A DNA stretch of 64,000 nucleotides from Bacillota bacterium. GTDB lineage: Bacteria; Bacillota; Clostridia; Lachnospirales; Lachnospiraceae. The DNA is taken from positions 19,683 to 83,682 of the forward strand of contig JAEZUM010000019.1 in NCBI GenBank assembly GCA_023421075.1, written 5' to 3'. Positions 17,694-25,891 of the stretch are shown piece after piece (the first letter of the stretch is position 1; the number at the start of each line of letters is the position of its first letter). Both the position numbers and the translations under genes were made by a program. The notes under the pieces were generated by a model. The model was not told where the DNA came from and made no database searches. It saw nothing but the letters and a program-made list of their open reading frames with translations.

Positions 17694-19184
17694 ATGAAAC
17701 AATATGTTATGGCACTTGACCAGGGAACGACGAGTTCGAGATGTATTATTTTTAATAAACAGGGGAAAATGAAAAGCGTTGCACAGAAGGAATTTACACA
17801 GATTTATCCGAAGCCGGGCTGGGTGGAGCATGATCCGATGGAGATCTGGTCCTCTTTGGTCTCTGTTGCAACGGAAGCGATGGCGAAGCTTGGCATCAAT
17901 GCCAATGAGATTGCGTCCATCGGGATCACGAACCAGCGTGAGACGACGATTGTATGGAATAAGAAGACCGGACAGCCGATCTATAATGCGATCGTATGGC
18001 AGTGTCGCAGAACGTCTGATATGATTGAGGAGCTGAAGTCCAAGGGCTTTGAGAACCATATCAAGGAAAAGACCGGGTTGATTCCGGATGCGTACTTCTC
18101 CGGAACAAAGATTAAATGGATTCTGGATCAAGTTGAGGGAGCAAGGGAACAGGCAAAAGCCGGAGAGCTATTGTTTGGCACCGTGGATACCTGGGTTATA
18201 TGGAATCTGACGAAGGGGAAGACCTTTGTAACGGATTATACCAATGCATCCCGAACCATGCTTTTCGATATTAAGAAGCTGACCTGGGATCAGAAGCTTC
18301 TTGATGAGTTGGATATTCCTATTCAGATGCTTCCGGAGGTAAAGCCCTCCAGCTGTATCTATGGTTATTCCGACCGATCCTTATTCGGGGATGCGATTGC
18401 AATCGCAGGAGCAGCAGGAGATCAACAGGCGGCACTTTTCGGACAGTGCTGTTTTAATAGGGGAGAAGTGAAGAATACCTACGGTACCGGTTGCTTCTTA
18501 CTCATGAATACCGGTAAAGAGGCAATTATGTCCGGACATGGACTGATTACCACAATAGCAGCCTCCACCGGTTCTGAGGTTAATTATGCCTTAGAGGGAA
18601 GCGTGTTCGTAGCCGGTGCTGCGATTCAGTGGCTAAGGGACGAGCTTCAATTAATACGTAACGCAGCAGAGAGCGAGAAATGTGCCTTACAGGTTCCGGA
18701 TACCAATGGTGTCTATGTCGTTCCTTCCTTTACCGGACTCGGTGCCCCTTATTGGGATCAATATGCAAGAGGAGCTATTGTAGGCATTACCCGCGGCTGT
18801 AATAAGGACCATATTATACGTGCAACATTGGAGGCAATCGCTTACCAGACCCAGGATGTACTTCGTGCCATGGAGAGCGACTCTATGATTACCTTAAAAT
18901 CCTTGAAGGTGGACGGTGGGGCTTGTGCGAACCGCTTTCTGATGCAATTCCAGGCAGATATCCTGAATACGGAGGTTCAAAAACCCGAGTGTATCGAGAC
19001 TACCGCTTTGGGGGCAGCATATCTTGCCGGACTTGCGGTCGGCTTCTGGAAGAACGAGGATGAAATCAAAGCAAATTGGGCTTTGTCTGAGACCTTTTAT
19101 CCGAATCTGGCAGAGGAGAAGAGAACTAGCCTGATTGCCGGCTGGAAAAAGGCTGTGAAGCGTTCCTTCGCCTGGGAGGATTAA
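17694..19184 (+). CDS. glpK: Glycerol kinase
   Basis: A 496-residue FGGY-family kinase that phosphorylates glycerol to glycerol 3-phosphate using ATP in the cytoplasm. The N-terminal phosphate loop MALDQGTTSSRCIIFN, the NQRETTIVWNKKTG segment, the DYTNASRTMLFDI segment, GAAGDQQAALFGQ and the C-terminal DGGACANRFLMQFQ are all canonical, and length is normal. A GGAGG lies 7 bases before the ATG. No glycerol facilitator or glycerol-3-phosphate dehydrogenase gene is adjacent, so it appears to be a lone gene; its regulation is not visible. Confidence 0.97.
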   Translation: MKQYVMALDQGTTSSRCIIFNKQGKMKSVAQKEFTQIYPKPGWVEHDPMEIWSSLVSVATEAMAKLGINANEIASIGITNQRETTIVWNKKTGQPIYNAIVWQCRRTSDMIEELKSKGFENHIKEKTGLIPDAYFSGTKIKWILDQVEGAREQAKAGELLFGTVDTWVIWNLTKGKTFVTDYTNASRTMLFDIKKLTWDQKLLDELDIPIQMLPEVKPSSCIYGYSDRSLFGDAIAIAGAAGDQQAALFGQCCFNRGEVKNTYGTGCFLLMNTGKEAIMSGHGLITTIAASTGSEVNYALEGSVFVAGAAIQWLRDELQLIRNAAESEKCALQVPDTNGVYVVPSFTGLGAPYWDQYARGAIVGITRGCNKDHIIRATLEAIAYQTQDVLRAMESDSMITLKSLKVDGGACANRFLMQFQADILNTEVQKPECIETTALGAAYLAGLAVGFWKNEDEIKANWALSETFYPNLAEEKRTSLIAGWKKAVKRSFAWED

Positions 19185-19265
19185 TTACCGACACCGGGTC
19201 AAATATACGAATTTTTCTGATTAATTGAGTAGGACAAACATTTCGCACTATAAAAGGATGATGGC

Positions 19266-20393
19266 ATGATCGAAGAGAGACTGGAGCAAACCCTTACGAA
19301 TCTGGGTTATCGAAGAATTAACTCAAATACAGCAGGAATTTACTTATTCTATCAGCAGGCAGAGACAGAGCTTACCATCATTTCGGTCATACGATCCATG
19401 GCCGGTGCAGAGCCCGGAAAAGAGCAATACGCGCACATTCTGGAGCAAATTAAATATAATTTTCGCCGAGAGCCATATCCGGAGAGAATTCGGCTGCTTA
19501 GCCTGATCCTGACCACAGAAGTAGGCAGGGTAAAGCAGCTGTGCGTCGAGAATAAGGAAGATCAGCATTGGATCATTGATGAGATGGCGAACCGATTAAT
19601 TATCTATGAGACAGGGGCGGGTGAATTTGAGGACATCAGAGTCCGGTTCGAGGACATGCTTACGGAGGAAGCTCTCAGCAGAAGACTTGCGCAGGAAACG
19701 ATCCCTCATAATACGGGTGATTTAACCGGAGACAGTATGTATAATATGGGAAGTAGCCGTCCGGGATCACCTAGGTATAAAGTATTCACCTTGATGAACA
19801 CCATAATTATCATAGCCAATGTCATAGCCTTTCTGATACAGCATTTTTCGCCGTTCTTCGGCGGAGCGAGCAGTATGCTTGCCAAGGGAGCCTTATCCTG
19901 GTACTTTGTATTAGAAGAAAAGCAGTATTATAGGGTTCTGACATCGATGTTTATGCATTCGGATTTTGAGCATCTCTTTAATAATATGCTGGTTCTGTTC
20001 TTCGTCGGTGATAATCTCGAGCGGGCAGCCGGTAAATACAAATATCTTTTCATATATTTTGGTACGGGAATTCTTGCAGGGTTAACCTCCATCAGTTATA
20101 ATATGTGGAAAGAAGGCGGACAATTTCTGGTCGATAACACGGTTTTTTCGATCGGAGCCTCCGGAGCCATCTTTGGCGTGGTCGGTGCCATGTTTTTTAT
20201 CGTAGCAATCAACCGGGGACGATTGGAGGACATCAGTACGCGGCAGATGGTACTCTTCGTCATTTTCAGTCTCTATGGAGGGATTGTTAATACGCAAATT
20301 GATCAGGCCGCTCATGTCGGAGGCTTTCTAGCGGGAGTCTTATTGGCAGCATTGATATATCGTCGTCCGAGACGAATGACCGTTGCAGAATAA
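19266..20393 (+). CDS. Rhomboid-family intramembrane serine protease
   Basis: A 375-residue protein. Residues 1 to about 165 form a soluble, cytoplasmic-type N-terminal domain of unknown role. The rest is a rhomboid core of about six membrane helices: the HSDFEHLFNNMLVLFFVG helix with the conserved His and Asn pair, the GASG motif with nucleophile Ser299, and the catalytic His350 in QAAHVGGFLAGV. Rhomboids cut transmembrane helices within the bilayer; the substrate here is unknown. The architecture resembles Bacillus GluP/YqgP-type rhomboids with an N-terminal extension. An AAAGGATGATGG site precedes the ATG. Confidence 0.93.
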   Translation: MIEERLEQTLTNLGYRRINSNTAGIYLFYQQAETELTIISVIRSMAGAEPGKEQYAHILEQIKYNFRREPYPERIRLLSLILTTEVGRVKQLCVENKEDQHWIIDEMANRLIIYETGAGEFEDIRVRFEDMLTEEALSRRLAQETIPHNTGDLTGDSMYNMGSSRPGSPRYKVFTLMNTIIIIANVIAFLIQHFSPFFGGASSMLAKGALSWYFVLEEKQYYRVLTSMFMHSDFEHLFNNMLVLFFVGDNLERAAGKYKYLFIYFGTGILAGLTSISYNMWKEGGQFLVDNTVFSIGASGAIFGVVGAMFFIVAINRGRLEDISTRQMVLFVIFSLYGGIVNTQIDQAAHVGGFLAGVLLAALIYRRPRRMTVAE

Positions 20394-20511
20394 AACTCAT
20401 GTGCATACGAAGGTTACAACCTTGAAGAAGGGGATCAGAGTATCCTTTTGATTACATCAATTTATAATATATGATTGGATTTATACCTACAGCAGGAGGA
20501 GAGGTTATTGC

Positions 20512-21513
20512 ATGAAAATTAATATCTATTACGGTGGACGAGGTTTAATTGAGGATCCGACCCTCTTTGTAATGAGTAAGCTGACGACAGTATTGGAGGA
20601 GCTTCGGGTACAGGTTACCAGATATAACCTCTATGAAGAGAAAAATGCGATTTCAATGCTTCCGAAGACCTTGAAGGAAGCAGATGGTATCATTCTGGCG
20701 ACCACCGTGGAGTGGTTCGGAATCGGCGGTCTGATGCAGCAGTTTCTGGATGCCTGCTGGCTCTATGGGGATAAAGAAAAGATCAGTAAGCTCTATATGC
20801 TTCCGGTTGCTATCGCGAATACGTATGGCGAGAGAGATGCTGAACTATATATGATAAAGGCCTGGGAGACCTTAGGCGGACTTCCGGTCAGCGGTCTGGG
20901 AGCTTATGTGGAGGACCATGTAGATTTTGAGACAAATAAGGATTATTCCGATATTATTGAGAAGAAAGCCGAAGTCTTCTATCGAACGATACATCAGAAG
21001 ACGAAGACACTGCCTACCAGTAACGCTGCAATTAAGCAAAATGTCCTTCGCAGTAGTTCCATAACACTCACTCCTCAGGAGAGCGAGCAGTTATCGGTCT
21101 ATGTCTCGGATGACACCTATGTGAAGAAGCAGAAAGAGGATATCGAGGAGCTGACTCAGCTGTTTAAGGATATGCTGGATACCAATGGCGACGGCGAAGG
21201 CGGACAGGAATTCATTAAGAATCTGAAGGATAATTTCCATCCCATCGATGAATTTGTTGCTTCTTATTCCATTCAATTATCCGATACGAAGAAAAATCTT
21301 GTTGTTGAGATAAACAATAAGCGTCTGAAATGCTATTACGGTGACAAGCCGGATGCGGATGTGGTTGCTAAGACCACGCATGCTGTGATGAATAAGTTAG
21401 TGTTGGGTAGGATTACCTTCCAGGGAGCATTTATGTCCGGCGATCTTACAGCGAAAGGAAATTTCAAGACCCTTCGTACCTTCGATCAGGTATTTCAGTT
21501 TAATATTCTGTAA
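20512..21513 (+). CDS. Flavodoxin-like / SCP2 sterol-carrier fusion protein
   Basis: A 333-residue two-domain protein. Residues 1 to about 165 resemble the NADPH-dependent FMN reductase/flavodoxin fold (MKINIYYGGRG, then ADGIILATTVEWFGIGGLMQQFLD, and ANTYGERDAELYMIKAWETLGG). Residues about 220-333 match an SCP2 sterol-binding domain (DTKKNLVVEINNKRLKCYYG, ADVVAKTTHAVMNKLVLGRI, FQGAFMSGDLTAKGNF). SCP2 domains hold lipids in a hydrophobic tunnel. The pair suggests redox handling of a hydrophobic molecule; the substrate is unknown. A GGAGGAGAGG site precedes the ATG. Confidence 0.8.
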   Translation: MKINIYYGGRGLIEDPTLFVMSKLTTVLEELRVQVTRYNLYEEKNAISMLPKTLKEADGIILATTVEWFGIGGLMQQFLDACWLYGDKEKISKLYMLPVAIANTYGERDAELYMIKAWETLGGLPVSGLGAYVEDHVDFETNKDYSDIIEKKAEVFYRTIHQKTKTLPTSNAAIKQNVLRSSSITLTPQESEQLSVYVSDDTYVKKQKEDIEELTQLFKDMLDTNGDGEGGQEFIKNLKDNFHPIDEFVASYSIQLSDTKKNLVVEINNKRLKCYYGDKPDADVVAKTTHAVMNKLVLGRITFQGAFMSGDLTAKGNFKTLRTFDQVFQFNIL

Positions 21514-21612
21514 GGCAATTACCATGTACAGATCCGTATGAAGGTGTATAGGGATGGTGCTGATAGGATAAGGCAAGGATACAATTGTCTGATCTATAAT
21601 AGAATAAAAATA

Positions 21613-21646
21613 AAAGGAAGACGGATATGATTATCAGTCTTCCTTT
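21613..21646. terminator. Bidirectional terminator between convergent genes
   Basis: AAAGGAAGAC pairs with GTCTTCCTTT (10 bp, 14-base loop), with A and T flanks, between the SCP2 fusion (+) and the histidine kinase (-). Confidence 0.8.
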
Positions 21647-21673
21647 CTAGGATTAGTGTAGAATCAGGGAAAG

Positions 21674-22426
21674 CTATAGCGGAAGTAGTATGGTAAAGGC
21701 CGTCAGGTCTTCATTGGAAGTGACGGTAATACTTCCATAATGCAGGTCAATTACCTTACGTGCAAGAGCAAGACCGACCCCGGTACCGTTCTTCTTGTAG
21801 GTAACAAAAGGCTGGAAGATGTTCTCAAGTGCATCCTCCGGGATCGGATGACCATTGTTGCTGATCGTAATGGAGAGCTTGGAGGGTGAAGTACCTTCAC
21901 TGGTAAGCTGCTCCAAGGCGATATGTATGAAGTTGCCCGGCTTTGTTGCCTCAAAAGCATTCTTAATCATATTAATCAAGACCTGCTTTAGCTTACCGCT
22001 GTCACAATGGTAGTTAAGAAAGGCATCTTCACTATCCTTAGCGACAGTCATGGATAACTCAATCTCCTGTGAGATTGCCTGTGGCATGAAGCTGCTGATG
22101 ATATTATCCAATAAGGAGATTAAATCCGTATCCTCCTTATTGAGCTGATTCGAGTTATTTAACATGGAGGCATCCTGCATAATGCGTTCCATATCATTAA
22201 TCAGATCCTGAACCTGATCCCAGTATTTATACTCCTTAACCTCAGGCTGCTTCATTTCGATATATTGAATTGTGCCCTTTAATAAGGCCAAGGGATTACG
22301 AAGCTCATGTACGAACATAGAGGTGGTTTTCTTATTTGCAGTGATTATTGATTGGATAATAGGTTCCAACTCAGGGTTAGCCTTTATCATACCGGCAAGC
22401 GCGTCATTGCTGAGTTCGGATAACAT
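21674..22426 (-). CDS. Orphan soluble histidine kinase
   Basis: A 250-residue cytoplasmic kinase with almost no sensor region. The HisKA dimerisation helix carries the phospho-acceptor His40 in FVHELRNPLALLKGTIQYIE; the HATPase domain shows the N box (LKQVLINMIKNAFEA), a G1-type NNGHPIPEDALENIF and the G2 box GTGVGLALARKVID. No membrane helix, PAS domain or response regulator gene is next to it. Orphan kinases of this sort in clostridia often feed Spo0A, which is a guess here. An AAAGGGGGA site precedes the ATG. It is divergent from the HIT gene. Confidence 0.88.
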   Translation of the reverse strand: MLSELSNDALAGMIKANPELEPIIQSIITANKKTTSMFVHELRNPLALLKGTIQYIEMKQPEVKEYKYWDQVQDLINDMERIMQDASMLNNSNQLNKEDTDLISLLDNIISSFMPQAISQEIELSMTVAKDSEDAFLNYHCDSGKLKQVLINMIKNAFEATKPGNFIHIALEQLTSEGTSPSKLSITISNNGHPIPEDALENIFQPFVTYKKNGTGVGLALARKVIDLHYGSITVTSNEDLTAFTILLPL

Positions 22427-22576
22427 AGAATATCCCCCTTTCGTGAAAAATTGCTTAGGCTACTGTTTATTAGATTTGGTGAACCTTTAAGCTTAACCTT
22501 ATTATGTAATAGTATCAAATAATGGAAATTATTGCAATAAAAAGAGTGAAACATCAATCGACACAGGAGGTGTATT

Positions 22577-22993
22577 ATGCAAAACAATTGTATTTTTTGT
22601 AAGATTATAGCCGGAGAGATTCCTGCTGCTACCCTTTATGAGGATGCAGATTTTAAGGCAATTATGGACATTTCTCCTGCGGCAAAGGGACATGTTATCA
22701 TTCTGTCGAAACGCCACGCAGAGAACCTTTATGAGCTTGATGAGGATACTGCAACGAGAGCGTTGCCGGTAGCTCGTAAATTAGCCAAGGCCATTCTGGA
22801 GGAGCTTCATTGTGACGGCATCAATTTATTACAGAACAATGGTGAGGCAGCAGGACAGACAATCTTCCACTTTCATATGCATCTAATTCCCAGATACGAA
22901 GGAGATCAGGTAAAGATGACCTGGGCGCATGGAGCTTATGAGGAAGGGGAAGCAGCTGCGCTAGCAGCAGCAATCGCCGCAAAGATTCAGTAA
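22577..22993 (+). CDS. HIT-family nucleotide hydrolase
   Basis: A 138-residue protein of the histidine triad superfamily, beginning with the typical NCIFCKIIAGEIPA and carrying the triad as HFHMHLIPR at about residues 96-104. HIT proteins of the HinT type hydrolyse adenosine phosphoramidates and related nucleotides in the cytoplasm. Length is normal or slightly long. The ATG is preceded by CAGGAGGTG. It is a single-gene unit ending at the terminator at 23086. Confidence 0.93.
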   Translation: MQNNCIFCKIIAGEIPAATLYEDADFKAIMDISPAAKGHVIILSKRHAENLYELDEDTATRALPVARKLAKAILEELHCDGINLLQNNGEAAGQTIFHFHMHLIPRYEGDQVKMTWAHGAYEEGEAAALAAAIAAKIQ

Positions 22994-23085
22994 TCTTCCT
23001 TAATGGATCAATAAGTGATTCAGTAAGAAGCCTAGAGTATTCCATTGAATAATTCATTGGAACTAATATAAAGGTATAATAAGAT

Positions 23086-23127
23086 CCCCTGTAATCCGAT
23101 CTCATAATCAATATCGGTTTACAGGGG
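23086..23127. terminator. Bidirectional terminator between HIT and murG
   Basis: CCCCTGTAATCCGAT pairs with ATCGGTTTACAGGGG (15 bp, one mismatch) around a 12-base loop, between two convergent genes, with T-rich sequence on the plus side. Confidence 0.85.
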
Positions 23128-23179
23128 TTGTTATGTTCTTAGAATATGGTGAAATGGAGCTTTTAAGCCGACCCTCAGA

Positions 23180-24244
23180 TTATTTGGCAGTATCCTTAAT
23201 CAGCTTCACAATCGTATCGATGGAGTTATTTAGCTCACTCTTATTCATGGCATCAATGTACTCCTGCTTCTTATCCTGAAGAGTATTGATCGCTTCAAGA
23301 AGTCTTGCAATCGTAAGATCCTCCTCCTTAAGAAGATAGGAATAACCCTGGCGTTCAAAGGATTCCGCATTCAGAATCTGATCGCCGCGACTTGCTTTTG
23401 CAGACAGAGGAATCAATATATTCGGCTTTCTAAGTGCCAATAATTCGCAGATTGCGTTGGCTCCTGCTCGGGAGATAACCAGATCCGCAGAGGCAAAGAT
23501 GTCGCTCAGCTCTGCACGGATGTATTCGTATTGTGCATAGCCGGCGGTATCGTTTAATCGCTCATCCAGATTACCCTTACCGCAGAGATGAATTACCTGA
23601 AAATCTCGAAGCAGGGTCGGAAGCATTCCGCGAATGATCTCGTTGATTACTCTGGAGCCGGTGCTGCCGCCGATAACTAACAATACCGGTTTATTTACAG
23701 TAAAGCCGCAGAAATCTAAGCCTCGCAGCTTATTACCGGAGAAAAGCTCCTTACGGATTGGTGTACCGGTAAGAACCGCCTTTCCTTCCGGAAGATATTT
23801 GAGGGTCTCCGGAAAGTTGACACAGATCTTGGTCGCTGAGGGAAGTGCCAGTTTATTTGCGAGACCGGGAGAGATATCGGATTCATGGACAATAACGGGA
23901 ATCTTATTACTTTTCGCAGCCAGAACGACCGGCACGGTAACAAAGCCACCTTTGGAAAATACGATATCCGGGTTTAAATCCTTAAGCAGTTTGCGTGCTT
24001 CCAAATAACCCTTCATAACCTTGAAGGGATCTGAAAAATTCTTGGGGTCAAAGTATCTTCTTAATTTACCGGAGGAAATGCCGTGATAAGGTATGTTATA
24101 TTCTTCAATGAGCTTTCGCTCCATTCCCTGATAGGAACCGATGTACTGTATGTCATAGCCCTCTTGCTTTAATTGCGGAAGCAAGGCGATACAGGGTGTG
24201 ACATGACCGGCTGTTCCTCCTCCGGTTAAAACGATACGTTTCAT
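23180..24244 (-). CDS. murG: MurG, lipid II-forming GlcNAc transferase
   Basis: A 354-residue glycosyltransferase that adds GlcNAc from UDP-GlcNAc to lipid I on the inner face of the membrane, giving lipid II for peptidoglycan. Canonical features are the N-terminal GGGTAGHVTPCIALLP loop, FSKGGFVTVPVVLAA, VHESDISPGLANKLA, the second loop LVIGGSTGSRVINE and SRAGANAICELLALRKPNILIPL. It lies outside any division/cell wall cluster. I chose the ATG at 24244 because GGAGGTCC lies 6-13 bases upstream; an ATG at 24259 is less likely. The start is 2 bp after the stop of the TSCPD gene, so they are probably co-translated. Confidence 0.96.
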   Translation of the reverse strand: MKRIVLTGGGTAGHVTPCIALLPQLKQEGYDIQYIGSYQGMERKLIEEYNIPYHGISSGKLRRYFDPKNFSDPFKVMKGYLEARKLLKDLNPDIVFSKGGFVTVPVVLAAKSNKIPVIVHESDISPGLANKLALPSATKICVNFPETLKYLPEGKAVLTGTPIRKELFSGNKLRGLDFCGFTVNKPVLLVIGGSTGSRVINEIIRGMLPTLLRDFQVIHLCGKGNLDERLNDTAGYAQYEYIRAELSDIFASADLVISRAGANAICELLALRKPNILIPLSAKASRGDQILNAESFERQGYSYLLKEEDLTIARLLEAINTLQDKKQEYIDAMNKSELNNSIDTIVKLIKDTAK

Positions 24245-24246
24245 TC

Positions 24247-24492
24247 TTAGGACCTCCATTCCTTTAATGCTTTTGCTAATTGATCCGGACAGGAGGTCGA
24301 GCGAAATTCGCAGGTAACTCCTTCTAATTTACGGATTAAATCATCCACGTTCATTCCTACCGCTAATTTGGAGATACCGCTGGCATTACCATTGCAGCCT
24401 CCTTTAAAATTAAGTGCAGTTAGGGTATTGGTCTTCTCGTCTATCTCAAAGCTGATTTCCCGGCTGCATACGCCTGAAGTTTTATAAACCAT
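24247..24492 (-). CDS. TSCPD-domain protein
   Basis: An 81-residue protein matching the small TSCPD family (TIGR03905-like): VYKTSGVCSREISFEID, the GGCNGNASGI loop and the terminal TSCPDQLAKAL motif with conserved Cys residues. The family is related to the C-terminal domain of vitamin B12-dependent ribonucleotide reductases, but as a free protein its function is not established. I chose the ATG at 24492 since homologues begin with this MVYKTSG pattern; the open frame extends upstream to 24696 without support. It is directly followed by murG. Confidence 0.85.
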   Translation of the reverse strand: MVYKTSGVCSREISFEIDEKTNTLTALNFKGGCNGNASGISKLAVGMNVDDLIRKLEGVTCEFRSTSCPDQLAKALKEWRS

Positions 24493-24689
24493 TTCTATAT
24501 TCTTACCTGACCTTTCATTCTCTAATCTGAATTTACGAGTGGCTCTGATTGTCATAGCATTTAATAAATTATATGTAACAGGGGTCCTATTAGCTACAAT
24601 ATTAAGCAACTCGAGTGATAATCGAGTACATTGTATCTCAGACCCTATTAATTTGCAAATGAATTTTACAAAAGTACCGAAATACCGTC

Positions 24690-24724
24690 TTGACAATAGT
24701 ACTATATAGGACTATGCTATATAG
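24690..24724 (+). promoter_or_regulatory. MarR gene promoter with paired palindromes
   Basis: TTGACA (24690-24695), 17-bp spacer and TATGCT (24713-24718). Two copies of the palindrome CTATATAG lie at 24702-24709 and 24717-24724, 15 bp apart, one in the spacer and one over the -10 element. This layout suggests autorepression by the downstream MarR protein. Confidence 0.65.
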
Positions 24725-24820
24725 GTATTAACGATGATCTAATTTGGTATATAACGATTTCGAAGCGGAGAGAAGCTTGCAGGAATACCTCATCAAATGG
24801 AAGTAGAGGGAGGAAGGTCT

Positions 24821-25246
24821 ATGAAAACCAACGGTGGTTATTTGCTCTCACAGATCCATCAGCTTAGCGGGAGAGCATTTGAGAAAATGCTGAGGGAAAG
24901 CGAAATTGACGCTTTTAACGGAGCCCAGGGCAGGATACTTTATGTGCTTTGGGAGCGTGATTATCTGTCCATAACGGAGGTGGGCAAGCTTACCTCACTG
25001 GCAAAGACGACCTTAACCGGGATGCTAGACCGAATGGAAGAAGGAGGTCTGGTGGAGAGGGTACCGGATAAGAAGAACCGGAGACAGATATTTATCCGGA
25101 TTACCGAGAAAGCAAAGGCGTATCGTGAAAAGTATGATGCCGTATCCGAAGAGATGAACCAATTGTTTTATCAGGGCTTTCGTGACGATGAGGTGCAGGA
25201 ATTCGAAGATATGCTTAGAAGGATTAAAGCAAATCTTGAAAAGTAA
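24821..25246 (+). CDS. MarR-family transcriptional regulator
   Basis: A 141-residue winged-helix regulator. The DNA-binding region runs from about 40 to 105: LSITEVGKLTSLAKTTLTGMLDRMEEGGLVERVPDKKNRRQIFI is the recognition helix plus wing, with the Asp and Arg pair of the MarR wing. Flanking helices make the dimer. The ligand is unknown. The ATG at 24821 follows GGGAGGAAGG. It is preceded by a promoter with palindromes (24690-24724) and followed 70 bp on by a PNPOx-like gene that it may regulate. Confidence 0.9.
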   Translation: MKTNGGYLLSQIHQLSGRAFEKMLRESEIDAFNGAQGRILYVLWERDYLSITEVGKLTSLAKTTLTGMLDRMEEGGLVERVPDKKNRRQIFIRITEKAKAYREKYDAVSEEMNQLFYQGFRDDEVQEFEDMLRRIKANLEK

Positions 25247-25316
25247 CAAGGTAGTATCGATCCGGTAGAAAATTATGATAGTAATCAATTATGAATTATA
25301 ATAGGAGGGTAATAAT

Positions 25317-25745
25317 ATGAGTGTGACAAAAGAGGTTTTGGAGAGCATTTTAAAACAAGTGGACAGTACCCGAGAGGTGGTTGTCTGTTCTATGGATGAA
25401 GCGGGGTTTCCAAATGCAAAAGCAATGTTCTTAAGAAAGCATGAGGGTCTTCATACCTTTTGGTTCTCAACAAATGTGTCTTCTTACCGTACAATGCGTT
25501 TTCAGGAGAATCCGAAAGCATGTCTGTATTTTTTGGATGCTGAGGCGATTCATGGACTGATGCTGACCGGTGAGATGAAGGTATATATGGACGATGAGAC
25601 GAAGCAAGCCTTCTGGGAGCCGGGCGATATCAGGTATTACCAGCAAGGACCCACCGATCCCGATTATTGTATGATGTGTTTTACCGCAGAAAAGGGTAAT
25701 TATTGGGGTAATGGTAAATACGAATTTGAGGTTGCTTCTTTATAG
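25317..25745 (+). CDS. Pyridoxamine 5'-phosphate oxidase-like flavoprotein
   Basis: A 142-residue protein of the PNPOx-like split-barrel family (general stress protein 26 type). Typical motifs are VVVCSMDEAGFPNAKAM, TFWFSTNVSSYRTMRFQENP, KACLYFLD and GLMLTGEMKVYMDD. These proteins bind flavin or a similar cofactor; the reaction is unknown, and true pyridoxamine oxidase activity is not implied. An AGGAGG site precedes the ATG. It probably forms a unit with the MarR gene and ends at the terminator at 25782. Confidence 0.85.
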   Translation: MSVTKEVLESILKQVDSTREVVVCSMDEAGFPNAKAMFLRKHEGLHTFWFSTNVSSYRTMRFQENPKACLYFLDAEAIHGLMLTGEMKVYMDDETKQAFWEPGDIRYYQQGPTDPDYCMMCFTAEKGNYWGNGKYEFEVASL

Positions 25746-25781
25746 CGGATGGAAGTTATGATTAAGACGAAGTATAAGTAA

Positions 25782-25828
25782 GGATGTGGCCAACAAGCCG
25801 TAGATAAGGGCGTTGGCGGCATCCTTTT
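25782..25828 (+). terminator. Terminator after the PNPOx-like gene
   Basis: GGATG and GCCAAC on the left pair with GTTGGC and CATCC on the right (interrupted stem), followed by TTTT. Confidence 0.8.
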
Positions 25829-25891
25829 GCATATCTGAATAAAATATGATAAACTGAAGTATCTTACACCGAGGAAGGGAGCAGCAGACTA

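Noticed and set aside
17604..18131. 175-residue minus-strand frame
   Set aside because: It lies mostly across glpK, which is unambiguous in the other direction.
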